Shown here: piece by piece, positions 50,618 to 59,434 of the stretch | Layout of the letters: every line of letters begins with the position of its first letter | Numbering within the stretch: position 1 is the first letter of the stretch | Assembly: GCF_003434305.1 (NCBI RefSeq) | Contig: NZ_QKKX01000011.1 | Location: 1 to 64,000 of the forward strand | Length of the DNA stretch: 64,000 bases | DNA from: Micromonospora sp. MW-13 | GTDB taxonomy: Bacteria > Actinomycetota > Actinomycetes > Mycobacteriales > Micromonosporaceae | Direction: 5' to 3' | The notes under the pieces: generated by a model | The model's input: only the letters and a program-made list of their open reading frames with translations | What the model was told of the DNA's origin: nothing | Databases searched by the model: none | Position numbers and translations under genes: made by a program

Positions 50618-51226
50618 ATGAACCCGATCATGCGTAAGAGCGTTCTCGGTATCGCTGGTCTCGCGTTCGCCGGTGGTGTGTTCGCCGGTCCGGCCACCGC
50701 CCACGCCGCTCCGGCCGTCGAGTCGGCCCCGAAGGCGGTCGCCGTGCAGGCCGACAAGCCGGGCGTGGACAAGCCGGGCGTGGACAAGGGCAAGCTGATC
50801 CCGCACGGCGTGCGGGGCGAGCAGTCGCGTATCGCGCTTGACGGTGAGCAGACCGCCAACGTCAAGGCGATCATCGCCGCGACGAAGAAGGCCGGCCTGG
50901 ACGAGCGCGCCGCCGTCATCTCGGTCGGCACCGCGTTGCAGGAGTCGAAGCTGGAGAACCTGGGTCACCTGGGCGACCGCAACGACCACGACTCGCTGGG
51001 CCTGTTCCAGCAGCGCCCCTCCAGCGGCTGGGGTTCCCCGGAGCAGATCACCGACCCCGAGCACTCGACCCTGGCGTTCCTCAAGGGCCTCAAGCAGGTC
51101 GACGGGTGGCAGGACATGCCGCTGACCGAGGCCGCCCAGACGGTGCAGGTGTCGGCCTACCCCGACGCGTACGCCCAGTGGGAACAGCAGGCCGCCGACC
51201 TCGTCGCCGAACACTGGAACAGCTGA
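50618..51226 (+). CDS. Secreted transglycosylase-like protein
   Basis: A 202-residue exported protein. A signal peptide spans about residues 1-31 (VLGIAGLAFAGGVFAGPATAHAAP). A short lysine-rich linker repeats DKPGV twice. The C-terminal domain (about 85-200) resembles a goose-lysozyme/SLT-like fold used in actinobacterial wall hydrolases: AAVISVGTALQESKLENLG with a likely catalytic Glu, then DSLGLFQQRPSSGWGSPEQITDPEHSTLAFLKGL. It would cleave peptidoglycan during growth. The ATG at 50618 has GGAG upstream. Its long leader suggests post-transcriptional control. Confidence 0.8.
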   Translation: MNPIMRKSVLGIAGLAFAGGVFAGPATAHAAPAVESAPKAVAVQADKPGVDKPGVDKGKLIPHGVRGEQSRIALDGEQTANVKAIIAATKKAGLDERAAVISVGTALQESKLENLGHLGDRNDHDSLGLFQQRPSSGWGSPEQITDPEHSTLAFLKGLKQVDGWQDMPLTEAAQTVQVSAYPDAYAQWEQQAADLVAEHWNS

Positions 51227-51242
51227 CCCACCGAACAGCCAA

Positions 51243-51275
51243 CTGGCCGGGTCCCCGACGACGGGACCCGGCCAG
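51243..51275. terminator. Bidirectional terminator
   Basis: CTGGCCGGGTCCC and GGGACCCGGCCAG form a perfect 13-base stem with a 7-base loop. It lies between the convergent wall-hydrolase gene (ends 51226) and glycosyltransferase gene (ends 51303). Confidence 0.85.
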
Positions 51276-51302
51276 CGGCGCGTCCACCGCCGCCGGGCGC
51301 CG

Positions 51303-52022
51303 TCAGCGGCGGGGCCGGCGGGAGATCCCGGTCGCGGCCAGCAGCGCCGAGGCGGAGAACCGCAGCAGAGGCAGGTAGATCCGCACCGAGTCGGTGAGGG
51401 ACCCGAAGTGCGACGAGGCGTTGTCGCCGACGTACGTGGTGGCGATGGTCGCCTGCTCGATGGGCCGGCCGGCCCGGGCGGCGTACAGCAGGACGTTCAT
51501 CTCGTACTCGTACCGCTCGCCGGGGACCGTGAGCAGCCAGTCGAGCAGGCCGTGCGGGTACGCCCGCAGCCCGGTCTGGGTGTCCCGCACGGGGCAGCCC
51601 GTCGCGACGCGGAACAGCAGCCGGGTGAGGTCGTTGCCGGCCCTGCTGCGCACCGGCACCTCGCCGTCGAACCGCCGTACGCCCAGCACCATCACGCCGG
51701 CCTCCTCGACGCGCTTGGCGACGCGCAGGACGTCGGCGACCCCGTGCTGGCCGTCGGCGTCGGCGCACACCACGTCGTGGCCGGGGTACGCGCGCGTGAC
51801 GTGCCGGAACCCCGTCTTCAGGGCCACCCCCTTGCCCCGGTTCGTCGCGTGCCGCAGGACGGTGCAGCCGAACTCCCCCGCCGCGTCGAGGACCCGGGCC
51901 GACGCCGGGCCGCTGCCGTCGTCCACCACCACGACGTGGACGCCGGGTGCGGCGTCGCGCAACGCTGCGACGAACTCGGACAGCCGGGAACCCGGCTCGT
52001 ACACCGGGGCGAGGACGATCAC
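51303..52022 (-). CDS. Family 2 glycosyltransferase
   Basis: A 239-residue GT-A-fold glycosyltransferase of the DPM1/DPG-synthase type. The nucleotide-sugar site VVVVDDGSGPASARVL and the DxD-like DVVCADADGQHG motif are clear, followed by RDTQTGLRAYPHGLLDWLL, typical of polyprenyl-phosphate sugar transferases. No C-terminal membrane domain is present. The GTG at 52022 is chosen where family similarity starts. It is at the edge of the sulfotransferase/glycan region and may supply a lipid-linked sugar. Confidence 0.85.
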   Translation of the reverse strand: MIVLAPVYEPGSRLSEFVAALRDAAPGVHVVVVDDGSGPASARVLDAAGEFGCTVLRHATNRGKGVALKTGFRHVTRAYPGHDVVCADADGQHGVADVLRVAKRVEEAGVMVLGVRRFDGEVPVRSRAGNDLTRLLFRVATGCPVRDTQTGLRAYPHGLLDWLLTVPGERYEYEMNVLLYAARAGRPIEQATIATTYVGDNASSHFGSLTDSVRIYLPLLRFSASALLAATGISRRPRR

Positions 52023-52183
52023 CGCCGCCCACCCACGCCACGCCCGGGCGGGCCCGCACCCGTGCGCCCGCCCGAAGGACCGTCCATCCTGTCCACGTGA
52101 CCTCCTCGACGTCGCCGCGACCGTCGTCCTCGTCGAGGTCGATCCGGTGGCGTGGGAGCCTGTACCCCGTCGGCGGCCGTCCG

Positions 52184-52999
52184 TCACGTGCTCCGCCGGG
52201 GCGGTCTCGCCCGCCCGGCAGCCGGCCCAGGGTCGGGCACGGGCACGGCCGAGCCGGAGGCACCCGGACCGGGCCGGGGCGGGACGACGGCGCGATCTCC
52301 GCCCGCCGCGCCCCGGCGGCGGCGCGCCAGCCGGTCGACGCGGCGCATCGACGTCACCAGCCGGCGTTCCCGGCGCAGCAGGCCTGCCGGGTCGCGGGCC
52401 CCGAGGAACCACAGCCGGGACGCGATCCGAGCGGCCGGCTCGCGCCACCACCTCGGCAGCGCCTCCCCGCCGCAGGCGTGCACATCGAGCAGCGCGGGGC
52501 CGCGCAGTCCGAGGGTCCGGCGGGCGAGATACCTGATCCGGGGCAGGTGCCAGGTGTGCGAGACGATGCCCAGCGGGTGCCCCGGGCCGAAGGCGTGGCC
52601 GTCGAGCAGTCCGTCCTCGACGGTGTGCAGGAGGTTCTCCAGCGTGCTGCGCGAGCGGGTCTCGGCGCGCAACTCCGCGTGCCGGTCGAGGCCGGCGGCG
52701 AGCGCCTGGCGCAGCATCAGGTCGCCCTCCCGCCATCCCTCGGGCGGGGGATGCGCGCCCTCGGCGGCCTCCGCCCAGCCGCCGCTGAACACGATCCGGG
52801 GCGTCCGGCCCTGCCCGGCTGCGCGGGCGAAGGACGCCTCGTTCGCGGCGACGTAGTCAACCGCTGCCCGCACGCGGGCGATGCTGGCCGGGGTGAGCGC
52901 CCAGGTGTCCCCGGCGCGCAGCACGCCGCGTCCGAAGACCACGAGCACGGTGGCGGTCGGCGACGTGTGCCCTCCCCTCGGTGGCTTCTTCCGCGGCAA
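52184..52999 (-). CDS. DUF218 (YdcF/SanA-like) protein
   Basis: A 271-residue protein with a DUF218 core (about residues 18-180). The core opens VLVVFGRGVLRAGDTWALT and continues RIVFSGGWAEAAEG, AETRSRSTLENLLHT and PLGIVSHTWHLPRIRYLAR. The E-x-x-S-x-x-T-x-E-N type motif and SHxxHxPR are family hallmarks; members are linked to envelope carbohydrate and vancomycin sensitivity. The TTG at 52999 is the longest start; a GTG at 52948 is an alternative. The last 50 residues are Arg/Pro/Gly-rich. No membrane anchor is visible, unlike SanA. Confidence 0.75.
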   Translation of the reverse strand: MPRKKPPRGGHTSPTATVLVVFGRGVLRAGDTWALTPASIARVRAAVDYVAANEASFARAAGQGRTPRIVFSGGWAEAAEGAHPPPEGWREGDLMLRQALAAGLDRHAELRAETRSRSTLENLLHTVEDGLLDGHAFGPGHPLGIVSHTWHLPRIRYLARRTLGLRGPALLDVHACGGEALPRWWREPAARIASRLWFLGARDPAGLLRRERRLVTSMRRVDRLARRRRGAAGGDRAVVPPRPGPGASGSAVPVPDPGPAAGRARPPRRST

Positions 53000-53023
53000 G
53001 GGTAGCCAGGTGCGGGGCAGCGG

Positions 53024-53074
53024 GGCGGCCCGGCGATCGACGGTCCTCCGCGGAGGGTCGATCGCCGGGCCGCC
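53024..53074. terminator. Strong hairpin after the S15 peptidase gene
   Basis: Two 18-base perfectly complementary arms (53024-53041 and 53057-53074) enclose a 15-base loop that itself contains CCTCCGCGGAGG. It lies 40 bases past the stop of the gene at 53115, and 25 bases before the start of the DUF218 gene. Confidence 0.85.
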
Positions 53075-53114
53075 CTGGTGGCGAGCCGCGCCGGGCGGCC
53101 CGCCGGTCAGCCGG

Positions 53115-55010
53115 TCAGAGGCCGGCGGCGTGCGCGGCGGCGGTGCCGCCGACCACGGGCAGGACGATCTTGCTGCTCTTCAGCGCGACCTGGAGGTTCG
53201 CGGCGGTGGTGTCCGCCTGGCTGGAGTACTGCGGGTAGCTGGCCACGATGATCACGCCGATCCGGTGGCCGGGCTTGAAGACGTAGTCCTCCGGCAGCAG
53301 CGGGAAGCTGAAGTTGTACGACTCCCCCTGCACCAGCGGCACGGCGACGCGGATCGACTGCCGGTTCTGGGCGTCCATGATGCCCTTGGTGACCAGCTCG
53401 TAGTCGGCCGTGGCCACCCGCTTCGTCGTCTGCTTGTAGCAGCCGTCGTCCGTCGGGCTGCTCTCGCCCCAGCAGTCCTCCGTGGTCAGGGTGATGATTC
53501 CCTCGCCGGAGGCCCGGTGCGCGACCCGCTCGTCGGTGCCGTAGTCGACCAGGATCGCCCCGAGGTTGGTGTCGGTCTGGTCGGCGGAGGCCCGCAGTTG
53601 CACGGTCGGGGTGCCGGAGATGTGCAGCGGCGCGGTGAGCGGCGCGGAGAGGAAGGCCAGCCGGTTGGGCTGCACCACGTCCGGGTTGAGGATCATGGTG
53701 TTCTGGCTCTGCGTGCGGCTGTCCTGGAACGCCCCGGTCGCCGGCTTCGCGGTCGGCACCAGCCCGAGGCCGCCCGCACCGGTGGTGCCGGGCTGGAGGA
53801 ACACCTCGGTGTCGGCCTTGCCGGGGATCGGCCAGTCGGCGTGGGTCTCCCACACGTCGGCGGACCGCTCCAGGTCCACCCGCGGCTCGTCCATGATGCC
53901 GTTGGCGACGCCCTGGAGCCAGAAGTCGAACCACCGGTGCAGGGTCGACACCCACACCGCGCGGCGCGAGTCGAACGGGTCGACGTGGCCCTCCTGGGAC
54001 AGCCACAGCTTGCGCGGCACGTTGTTCTCCGCCAGGGCGTACCAGAACTTGCTGAAGTGGTCCGGCCGGACGTTGTCGTCGTTGAGGCCGTGGTAGAGCA
54101 GCACGCTGGCGGTGACGTTGGGGACCTTCTTGACGTAGCTGCGCTCGTTCCAGAAGGCCGTGTAGTCGCCGTGCTCGTCGCCGTCGGCGGCGGCCATCGC
54201 GTCGCGCACCGGCTTGCAGTACTCCCGGCGCTCGGGGTTGGTGACCGTGTTGGCCAGCGACGCCACGTAGCTGTTGCCCCGGGTGACCACGCCGTTGCTG
54301 CGCACGTAGTCGTAGTACTCGGTCGGGCCGCTGATGGGCACGACCGTGGTCAGGCCCTTCACGCCGGTCACCGCCGTGGCCATGGCCAGCGAGCCGTCGT
54401 ACGACTTGCCGATCATCCCCGTCTTGCCGTTGTGCCAGTCCGCCTTGACGATCTCACCGGCGGCGTTGCGGGCGGTGGCCCGGCCGTTGAGCCAGTTGAT
54501 GGCCTGCTTGGCGCTCAGGTTGTCCTGGTTGGCGTTGGTGGTCGGGCAGCCGGTGGAGTTGTTGGTGCCGACCATGTCCAGCAGGATGACCGCGTAGCCG
54601 CGCGGCACGAAGTAGTTGTCGTAGAACAGCGGCCACTTGTCCAGCAGCCCGTCGCCGTCGAGGTCCGCCTTGCACTCGGACTCGTTGCCCCGGCAGACCG
54701 TCGAGTAGTAGGGGCTGGCGTCCATCACCACGGGGGCCTTGAGCCCCTGCGCGGTGGCCGCCGGCCGCATCAGGTCGAACGCGATGATGTCGCGCAGACC
54801 GTCGTTGTCGCTGTCGAAGGTGGAGTCGATGAAGAGGCGTTCCCGGATGGCGTCGGCGTAGCCGAACACCGGCTGGGTGACGCCGTCCTGGACGACGATC
54901 GACGGCGGCCCGTCCGCCGCCAGCGCCTGCGGCGCCGCGCCGAGGGCGGCGAGCACCGTCGCGGACAGTACGGCCACGCCTGTGCGCCAGCGCGTTCCCA
55001 CTGTAGCCAT
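53115..55010 (-). CDS. Secreted Xaa-Pro dipeptidyl-peptidase (S15 family)
   Basis: A 631-residue exported serine peptidase. A signal peptide covers about residues 1-31 (VAVLSATVLAALGAAPQALA). The catalytic Ser is in MIGKSYDGSLAMA, the Asp in LNDDNVRPDHFSKF, and the His in LSQEGHVDPFDSR. The C-terminal X-Pro jelly-roll domain (about 400-620) ends in the Ala/Gly-rich tail. The protein resembles the Streptomyces Xaa-Pro dipeptidyl-peptidase and cocaine-esterase group. The ATG at 55010 has AAGGAGA upstream. It has its own terminator and may be unrelated to the flanking glycan genes. Confidence 0.9.
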   Translation of the reverse strand: MATVGTRWRTGVAVLSATVLAALGAAPQALAADGPPSIVVQDGVTQPVFGYADAIRERLFIDSTFDSDNDGLRDIIAFDLMRPAATAQGLKAPVVMDASPYYSTVCRGNESECKADLDGDGLLDKWPLFYDNYFVPRGYAVILLDMVGTNNSTGCPTTNANQDNLSAKQAINWLNGRATARNAAGEIVKADWHNGKTGMIGKSYDGSLAMATAVTGVKGLTTVVPISGPTEYYDYVRSNGVVTRGNSYVASLANTVTNPERREYCKPVRDAMAAADGDEHGDYTAFWNERSYVKKVPNVTASVLLYHGLNDDNVRPDHFSKFWYALAENNVPRKLWLSQEGHVDPFDSRRAVWVSTLHRWFDFWLQGVANGIMDEPRVDLERSADVWETHADWPIPGKADTEVFLQPGTTGAGGLGLVPTAKPATGAFQDSRTQSQNTMILNPDVVQPNRLAFLSAPLTAPLHISGTPTVQLRASADQTDTNLGAILVDYGTDERVAHRASGEGIITLTTEDCWGESSPTDDGCYKQTTKRVATADYELVTKGIMDAQNRQSIRVAVPLVQGESYNFSFPLLPEDYVFKPGHRIGVIIVASYPQYSSQADTTAANLQVALKSSKIVLPVVGGTAAAHAAGL

Positions 55011-55133
55011 GCAGTCTCCTTGAGGTCCGAGGCTGCGTACGCTACGAGCCGGTGCCCGGTGCCACCACCTGCACGTGTAGGAACTTCGCCGGGCGTGGTT
55101 CGACGGGTGCGACCCGCGCCGGGCGGGAAGCGG

Positions 55134-56045
55134 TCAGTCCCGGTAGCCCCACTGCCGCAGCGACTCGGCCAGGGCCCGCTCGACGGCCGCGAGCTGCTCA
55201 GGGCCCAGTTCGTCGTGGTACGCCGCCCGGCGCCCGGCGGGGAACTCGTACCGCCCGAAGCCCCGCTCGAACGCCGGCGTCCAGTCCAGCCCGAGGAAGT
55301 CGAGCATCCGGGCCACCTCGGCGCGGGGGTCGGCGAGCAGGTCCTCGTAGCGGACGTCCAGCCACTGGCCCGGCGGGTGCGCGGCCCGGGCGTCGGCGAA
55401 CGCCGCCATCAGCATCTTCCAGCCGAGCGCGGCGAGCACCGGGAAGGACCGGGCGGCCTCCTCCCACTCCCGGCGCAGGTCGGCCGGCAGCGGCCCGAGG
55501 TACCAGTTGTCGGGGCCGCGCCAGCCGTCCCACCAGCCCATCTGGAGCCAGGAGTTGGTGACGGCCCGGCCGTCGCGGACCACGTTGACCACCCGCAGCC
55601 CGGGGTAGGCCGCCCGGAGGAACCCGGTGCGCGGCCAGCCGGTGACGTGGTGCACCAGCAGCCGGGAGCGCTGCCGCCCGATCCGGGCGTCGAAGAAGGC
55701 GCGCAGCCGCCGTGCCACGTGCGGGGTGAGGTCGTCGGCGGTCAGGTCCCGGCACGGGCGGGAGAACCCGGCCAGCACGTGCCGGTCCAGCAGGTGGTAC
55801 GCCTCCGACGGGGCGACCCGCAGCCGGCCGCGTTCCAGCAGCCGGCGGCTGTGCCGCAGCGACGTCATGCCGGCCGGGCGCGGCGCCGACCGCCGGTACA
55901 GCGGCCCGTTGAACCGGCCGGTGAGGTTGAGCCGGGACAGCTTGTCGTCGACGCCGGAGACGAACCCCACGTCGGGATGCCGGGACAGCAGCTCCTGCAC
56001 GAGGGTCGAGCCGCACCGCCCGGTGCCCACCACCACGGCCAACAT
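55134..56045 (-). CDS. Sulfotransferase-family protein 1
   Basis: A 303-residue P-loop-like sulfotransferase. The 5'-phosphosulfate loop is VVVGTGRCGSTLVQELLSRHP at the extreme N-terminus, and the 3'-phosphate site is RVVNVVRDGRAVTNSWLQMGWW. WLDVRYEDLLADPRAEVARMLDFLGL is a typical family block. Such enzymes transfer sulfate from PAPS to a sugar or other hydroxyl. It lies four bases after the next sulfotransferase gene, in the same direction. The acceptor is unknown. Confidence 0.85.
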   Translation of the reverse strand: MLAVVVGTGRCGSTLVQELLSRHPDVGFVSGVDDKLSRLNLTGRFNGPLYRRSAPRPAGMTSLRHSRRLLERGRLRVAPSEAYHLLDRHVLAGFSRPCRDLTADDLTPHVARRLRAFFDARIGRQRSRLLVHHVTGWPRTGFLRAAYPGLRVVNVVRDGRAVTNSWLQMGWWDGWRGPDNWYLGPLPADLRREWEEAARSFPVLAALGWKMLMAAFADARAAHPPGQWLDVRYEDLLADPRAEVARMLDFLGLDWTPAFERGFGRYEFPAGRRAAYHDELGPEQLAAVERALAESLRQWGYRD

Positions 56046-56049
56046 GCCT

Positions 56050-57018
56050 TCAGTCCTCCTCGGGGGTGGCCGCCGCCGGGCCGCCCCGACGCCACGGGTA
56101 GCCGAAGCGGCGCAGCCCCGGCGCGGTCAGCGCGGTCACCACGGCGTACGACCACCGGGACAGCCCGCGCCGCCACTCGACGTCGGCGGTGATCGGCACC
56201 GGGCCGGTGCGGTGCCGCGACGGGTTGCCGGCCACCGAGTGGGTGGGCGCCAGCCGCACCGTCGCGGGACCGGTGAACGGGCCGGCTTCGGCACCGGTGG
56301 ACGGGCCGGCGCCGGCGAACGCGACGATCCGGCCCAGCGTCGCCTCCGGGTCGGCGGTCAGGTCCTCGTAGCGCACCCGCAGGTAGCGGCCCGGTTCGCC
56401 GGCCCACAGCCGGGCCGTCAGCGTGTTCCAGACCAGCCACAGCAGGGCCGCCTTCCACACCGGCGGCCGGCTCATCAGCCGCTGGTCGGCCTCGCCGTCG
56501 AGGCCCCGGCGACGCCGCCAGGAGAAGGCCGTGGCCCTCGGGTCGCGGACCAGGTGCAGCACCCGCAGCTCGACGCCGGGCAGTGCGCCGACCAGGGCCC
56601 CGTACGGCGGCAGCTTCGACGAGTCGACCACCACCCGTGCCCCGGCGTGCCGGGCGACGGCGGCGTACAGGCCGGCCAGCGCCGCGTCGTCGGGGTGCGC
56701 GGGCACGGCACGCCGGCCGCGCCGGTGGCGGCGCAGCAGCGCGGGCACGCCGCGCAGGCGCAGCCGGCCGCGCAGCCGGCCGGCGATCCCGCCGGCCCGG
56801 TCGACCGGCACGTCCCGGCGCACCGCACGCCACAGCGGACAGTCCCGGAACGGCAGGCCGCAGCCGCAGGGCCGGTTCTCCACCTCGCCGCGCTGCCACA
56901 GGTAGCGCAGCTCGCCGGCCGCGAAGAACCCGGCGTACTGGCCGAGGACGGTGGTGACCAGCGTGCTGCCGCTGCGTCCGCTGCCGGCCAGGTAGAGCAC
57001 CCGCACCGGGCGGGTCAC
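56050..57018 (-). CDS. Sulfotransferase-family protein 2
   Basis: A 322-residue sulfotransferase. It starts RVLYLAGSGRSGSTLVTTVLGQ, followed by a Cys-rich insert (NRPCGCGLPFRDCPLW) common in bacterial members, then VVVDSSKLPPYG, LHLVRDPRATAFSWRRRR and YLRVRYEDLTADPEATLGRIV. The GTG at 57018 overlaps the glycosyltransferase stop by four bases. The operon reads glycosyltransferase, sulfotransferase 2, sulfotransferase 1, so sulfation of the sugar added by the first enzyme is a fair guess. Confidence 0.87.
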   Translation of the reverse strand: MTRPVRVLYLAGSGRSGSTLVTTVLGQYAGFFAAGELRYLWQRGEVENRPCGCGLPFRDCPLWRAVRRDVPVDRAGGIAGRLRGRLRLRGVPALLRRHRRGRRAVPAHPDDAALAGLYAAVARHAGARVVVDSSKLPPYGALVGALPGVELRVLHLVRDPRATAFSWRRRRGLDGEADQRLMSRPPVWKAALLWLVWNTLTARLWAGEPGRYLRVRYEDLTADPEATLGRIVAFAGAGPSTGAEAGPFTGPATVRLAPTHSVAGNPSRHRTGPVPITADVEWRRGLSRWSYAVVTALTAPGLRRFGYPWRRGGPAAATPEED

Positions 57019-58259
57019 GCAGGCTCTCGCAGCGCCAGCGCCGCCGTCGCGTAGACCTCGCGCAGCCGGGCCAGGTGTGCCTGCGGCGAGAAGTCCCGTT
57101 CCACCCGGGCGCGCCCGGCCAGCCCCATCCCGTACGCCCGGGTTGGGTCGGCGAGGACACGGCCCAGCGCGGCGGCCAGCGCGGCGGGGTCGTCGGCGGC
57201 GACCACCTCGCCGTCCACGCCGGGGGTGACCAGCTCGGGCAGCCCGCCGAGGTCGGTGGCGACCACGGGCACGCCGCAGGCGAACGCCTCCAGCACGGCC
57301 ATCGGCTGGTTCTCGTTCCATCGCGACGGCACGGCCGCCACCGCCGCGGACCGGACCAGCTCGTGCAGCCGGGCCTTGTCCAGCCGGCCGTGGAACCGGA
57401 CCCGGCCCGGCGCGCGCCGCCGCGCCAGCTCGGTCAGCCCGGCGCGGGCCGGGCCGTCGCCGGCCACGTCGAGCGACACCTCGGGCGGCAGCAGGGCCAG
57501 CGCCTCGACCAGCACGTCGACGCCCTTCTCCGCCGACAGCCGGCCGGCGAAGACCACCGACCCGCCCGGGGCCGGCTTCACCCGCGTCGCGGCGACGTCG
57601 ACGAAGTGGGGCACCACGTGCATCCGGTCCGGGAAGACGCCCGCGCGGCGCATCACCCGCGCCAGGAATTGGCTGGGGCTGACGAACGCCTGCACCGGCC
57701 CGTACGCCCGGGTGCAGCGGTGCAGCCAGGACTCCACGGCCAGCAGGCCGCTGGCCGGCAGCGAGCCGTCCTTGCACCGGCGCCGGGCCGCCCGCAGCGG
57801 GCCGCCGGTGACGCAGGCGTCACACACCGCGCCCCGGTCCAGCATCTGGTAGCTGGGGCAGGCCAGCTTGTAGTCGTGCAGCGTCATCACGCAGGGCACC
57901 CGGGCGGCCCGCGCCGCGGCCAGCACCGACGGTGAGAGCTGGTGGTAGATGTTGTGCAGGTGGACCACGTCGGGCCGGAAGTCGTCGATCACCCGGGACA
58001 GGCCGCGCCGGCTGGCCGGGGACCAGATCATCCGGGCCGCCGCCGTCGCGCGCGGGCCGATCCCCGACGGCGCCGGGTCGAGCTCCACCAGCGGCGGGAA
58101 GTGCCGCGCGTACGGCAGCGGGGCGTCGTTGTCGGGGTGCGTCATGCCGTAGTACGCGACCTCGTCGCCCGCGCCCCGTTGCAGCGCGGCGACGTCGAGG
58201 AGGTAGCCCTCGGCGCCGCCGCGACGGTAGAGGAACTTGTTGACGTGGAGGACACGCAT
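57015..58259 (-). CDS. Family 4 glycosyltransferase
   Basis: A 414-residue GT-B-fold enzyme. The N-terminal half begins MRVLHVNKFLYRRGGAEGYLLDVA. The acceptor domain has DVVHLHNIYHQLSPSVL and a Cys-containing insert (CDACVTGGPLRAARRRC). The nucleotide-sugar domain has FAGRLSAEKGVDVLVEAL and RWNENQPMAVLEAFACGVPVVATDLGGLPE (the E-x7-E motif). The ATG at 58259 has GGAG upstream. First gene of the minus-strand operon with two sulfotransferases, divergent from the plus-strand sulfotransferase operon at 58499. Confidence 0.92.
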   Translation of the reverse strand: MRVLHVNKFLYRRGGAEGYLLDVAALQRGAGDEVAYYGMTHPDNDAPLPYARHFPPLVELDPAPSGIGPRATAAARMIWSPASRRGLSRVIDDFRPDVVHLHNIYHQLSPSVLAAARAARVPCVMTLHDYKLACPSYQMLDRGAVCDACVTGGPLRAARRRCKDGSLPASGLLAVESWLHRCTRAYGPVQAFVSPSQFLARVMRRAGVFPDRMHVVPHFVDVAATRVKPAPGGSVVFAGRLSAEKGVDVLVEALALLPPEVSLDVAGDGPARAGLTELARRRAPGRVRFHGRLDKARLHELVRSAAVAAVPSRWNENQPMAVLEAFACGVPVVATDLGGLPELVTPGVDGEVVAADDPAALAAALGRVLADPTRAYGMGLAGRARVERDFSPQAHLARLREVYATAALALREPA

Positions 58260-58498
58260 CGGCCTGCTCCAGGGGTGGCCTGCTGAGTGGCCGCTCAGGG
58301 GTGGGGGCAAGGGCGGGCACCGGGCAGCAGCGGTGGCCAGGGCCCCACGGTATGCAAATCGGGCGGACGAGTCCAGATCATGATCCCCAACTGACCACAC
58401 GGCCGATCCGGCGCTGGCCGCACGGCCACGTGGCCGGCCACGATGATCTGCCGGTAGCGTGTCCCCCGCCCCGACCCGTCAGGCCCGAGGAGGACCCG

Positions 58499-59434
58499 GT
58501 GGCCCACCAGGACGAACCCTCGACGTGGGCGTACACCGCCCGGCGGGTGGTGCGGCACCTGCGCTGGGCGCGCACCGAGGGGGTGCGGCGGCTCGTCGAG
58601 GAGGACCGGCTCGACCCCGTCCAGCGGGCCCGCACCGCGCTGGCGAAGTGGCGCTGGCGGCGGGCCCACCCGCAGCCGCCCGGCCGGGCGCTGCCGGTGT
58701 ACCTGGTCGGCCTGCAACGCTCCGGCACCAACATGCTGGCCCGGGGGCTGGACGCGGCGCCGTCGTTCGAGGTGCGCAACGAGAACGACCGGCAGGTGTT
58801 CCACCGCTTCCGGCTGCGCTCCGACGCGGTGCTCGCCGACGTCGTGCGGCGCAGCCGGCACCGGTACGTGCTGGTCAAGCCGCTGTGCGACACGCACCGG
58901 GTGGACGAGCTGCTCGGCCTGGCGGGCCTGCGTCCCGGCCGGGTGCTGTGGGCGTACCGGGACGTCGACGACCGGGCCCGCTCCGAGGTGGCGAAGTTCG
59001 GCGACGCCAACCTGCGGGCGCTGCGGGCGATCGCCGACGGCACGATCGGCGACCGGTGGCAGGGGCAGCGCCTGGACGGGCCGACCCGCGAGCTGATCGC
59101 CGGCTTCGACTACGACCGGATGACCCCGCACACCGCCGCCGCCCTGTTCTGGTACGTGCGCAACTCGCTGTTCTTCACCCTCGGCCTGGCCGACCGCGAC
59201 GACACGCTGCTCTGCTCGTACGACGCGCTGGTGGCCGACCCGGCCGCGTACACGCGGCGGCTGTGCGCGTTCCTCGACCTGCCGTACGACCCGGCGCTGC
59301 ACGCCCACATCGGAGCGCGCGCCCCGCGCCGGCCCCGGCTGGAGCTCGACGGCCGGGTGCGGGCGCTGTGCGCCGAGCTGGCCGGGCGGCTGGACGCGCG
59401 GGCCGGATCGGACCGGGCGGTGGGCCGTGGCTGA
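58499..59434 (+). CDS. Sulfotransferase-family protein 3
   Basis: A 311-residue sulfotransferase-like protein. The PAPS loop is LPVYLVGLQRSGTNMLARGLDAAP at about residues 60-83, and the second site is RVLWAYRDVDDRARSEVAKFG. The block LLCSYDALVADPAAYTRRLCAFLDLPYDP is a family feature. An N-terminal stretch of about 60 basic residues precedes the fold. GTG at 58499 has GAGGAGG six bases upstream. It is the first gene of a plus-strand operon and overlaps the next sulfotransferase by eight bases. Confidence 0.82.
   Translation: MAHQDEPSTWAYTARRVVRHLRWARTEGVRRLVEEDRLDPVQRARTALAKWRWRRAHPQPPGRALPVYLVGLQRSGTNMLARGLDAAPSFEVRNENDRQVFHRFRLRSDAVLADVVRRSRHRYVLVKPLCDTHRVDELLGLAGLRPGRVLWAYRDVDDRARSEVAKFGDANLRALRAIADGTIGDRWQGQRLDGPTRELIAGFDYDRMTPHTAAALFWYVRNSLFFTLGLADRDDTLLCSYDALVADPAAYTRRLCAFLDLPYDPALHAHIGARAPRRPRLELDGRVRALCAELAGRLDARAGSDRAVGRG

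Noticed and set aside
52881..56192. A 1103-codon plus-strand frame opposite the S15 peptidase and sulfotransferase genes
   Set aside because: Antisense shadow; the minus-strand genes have catalytic motifs and ribosome-binding sites, this frame has neither.
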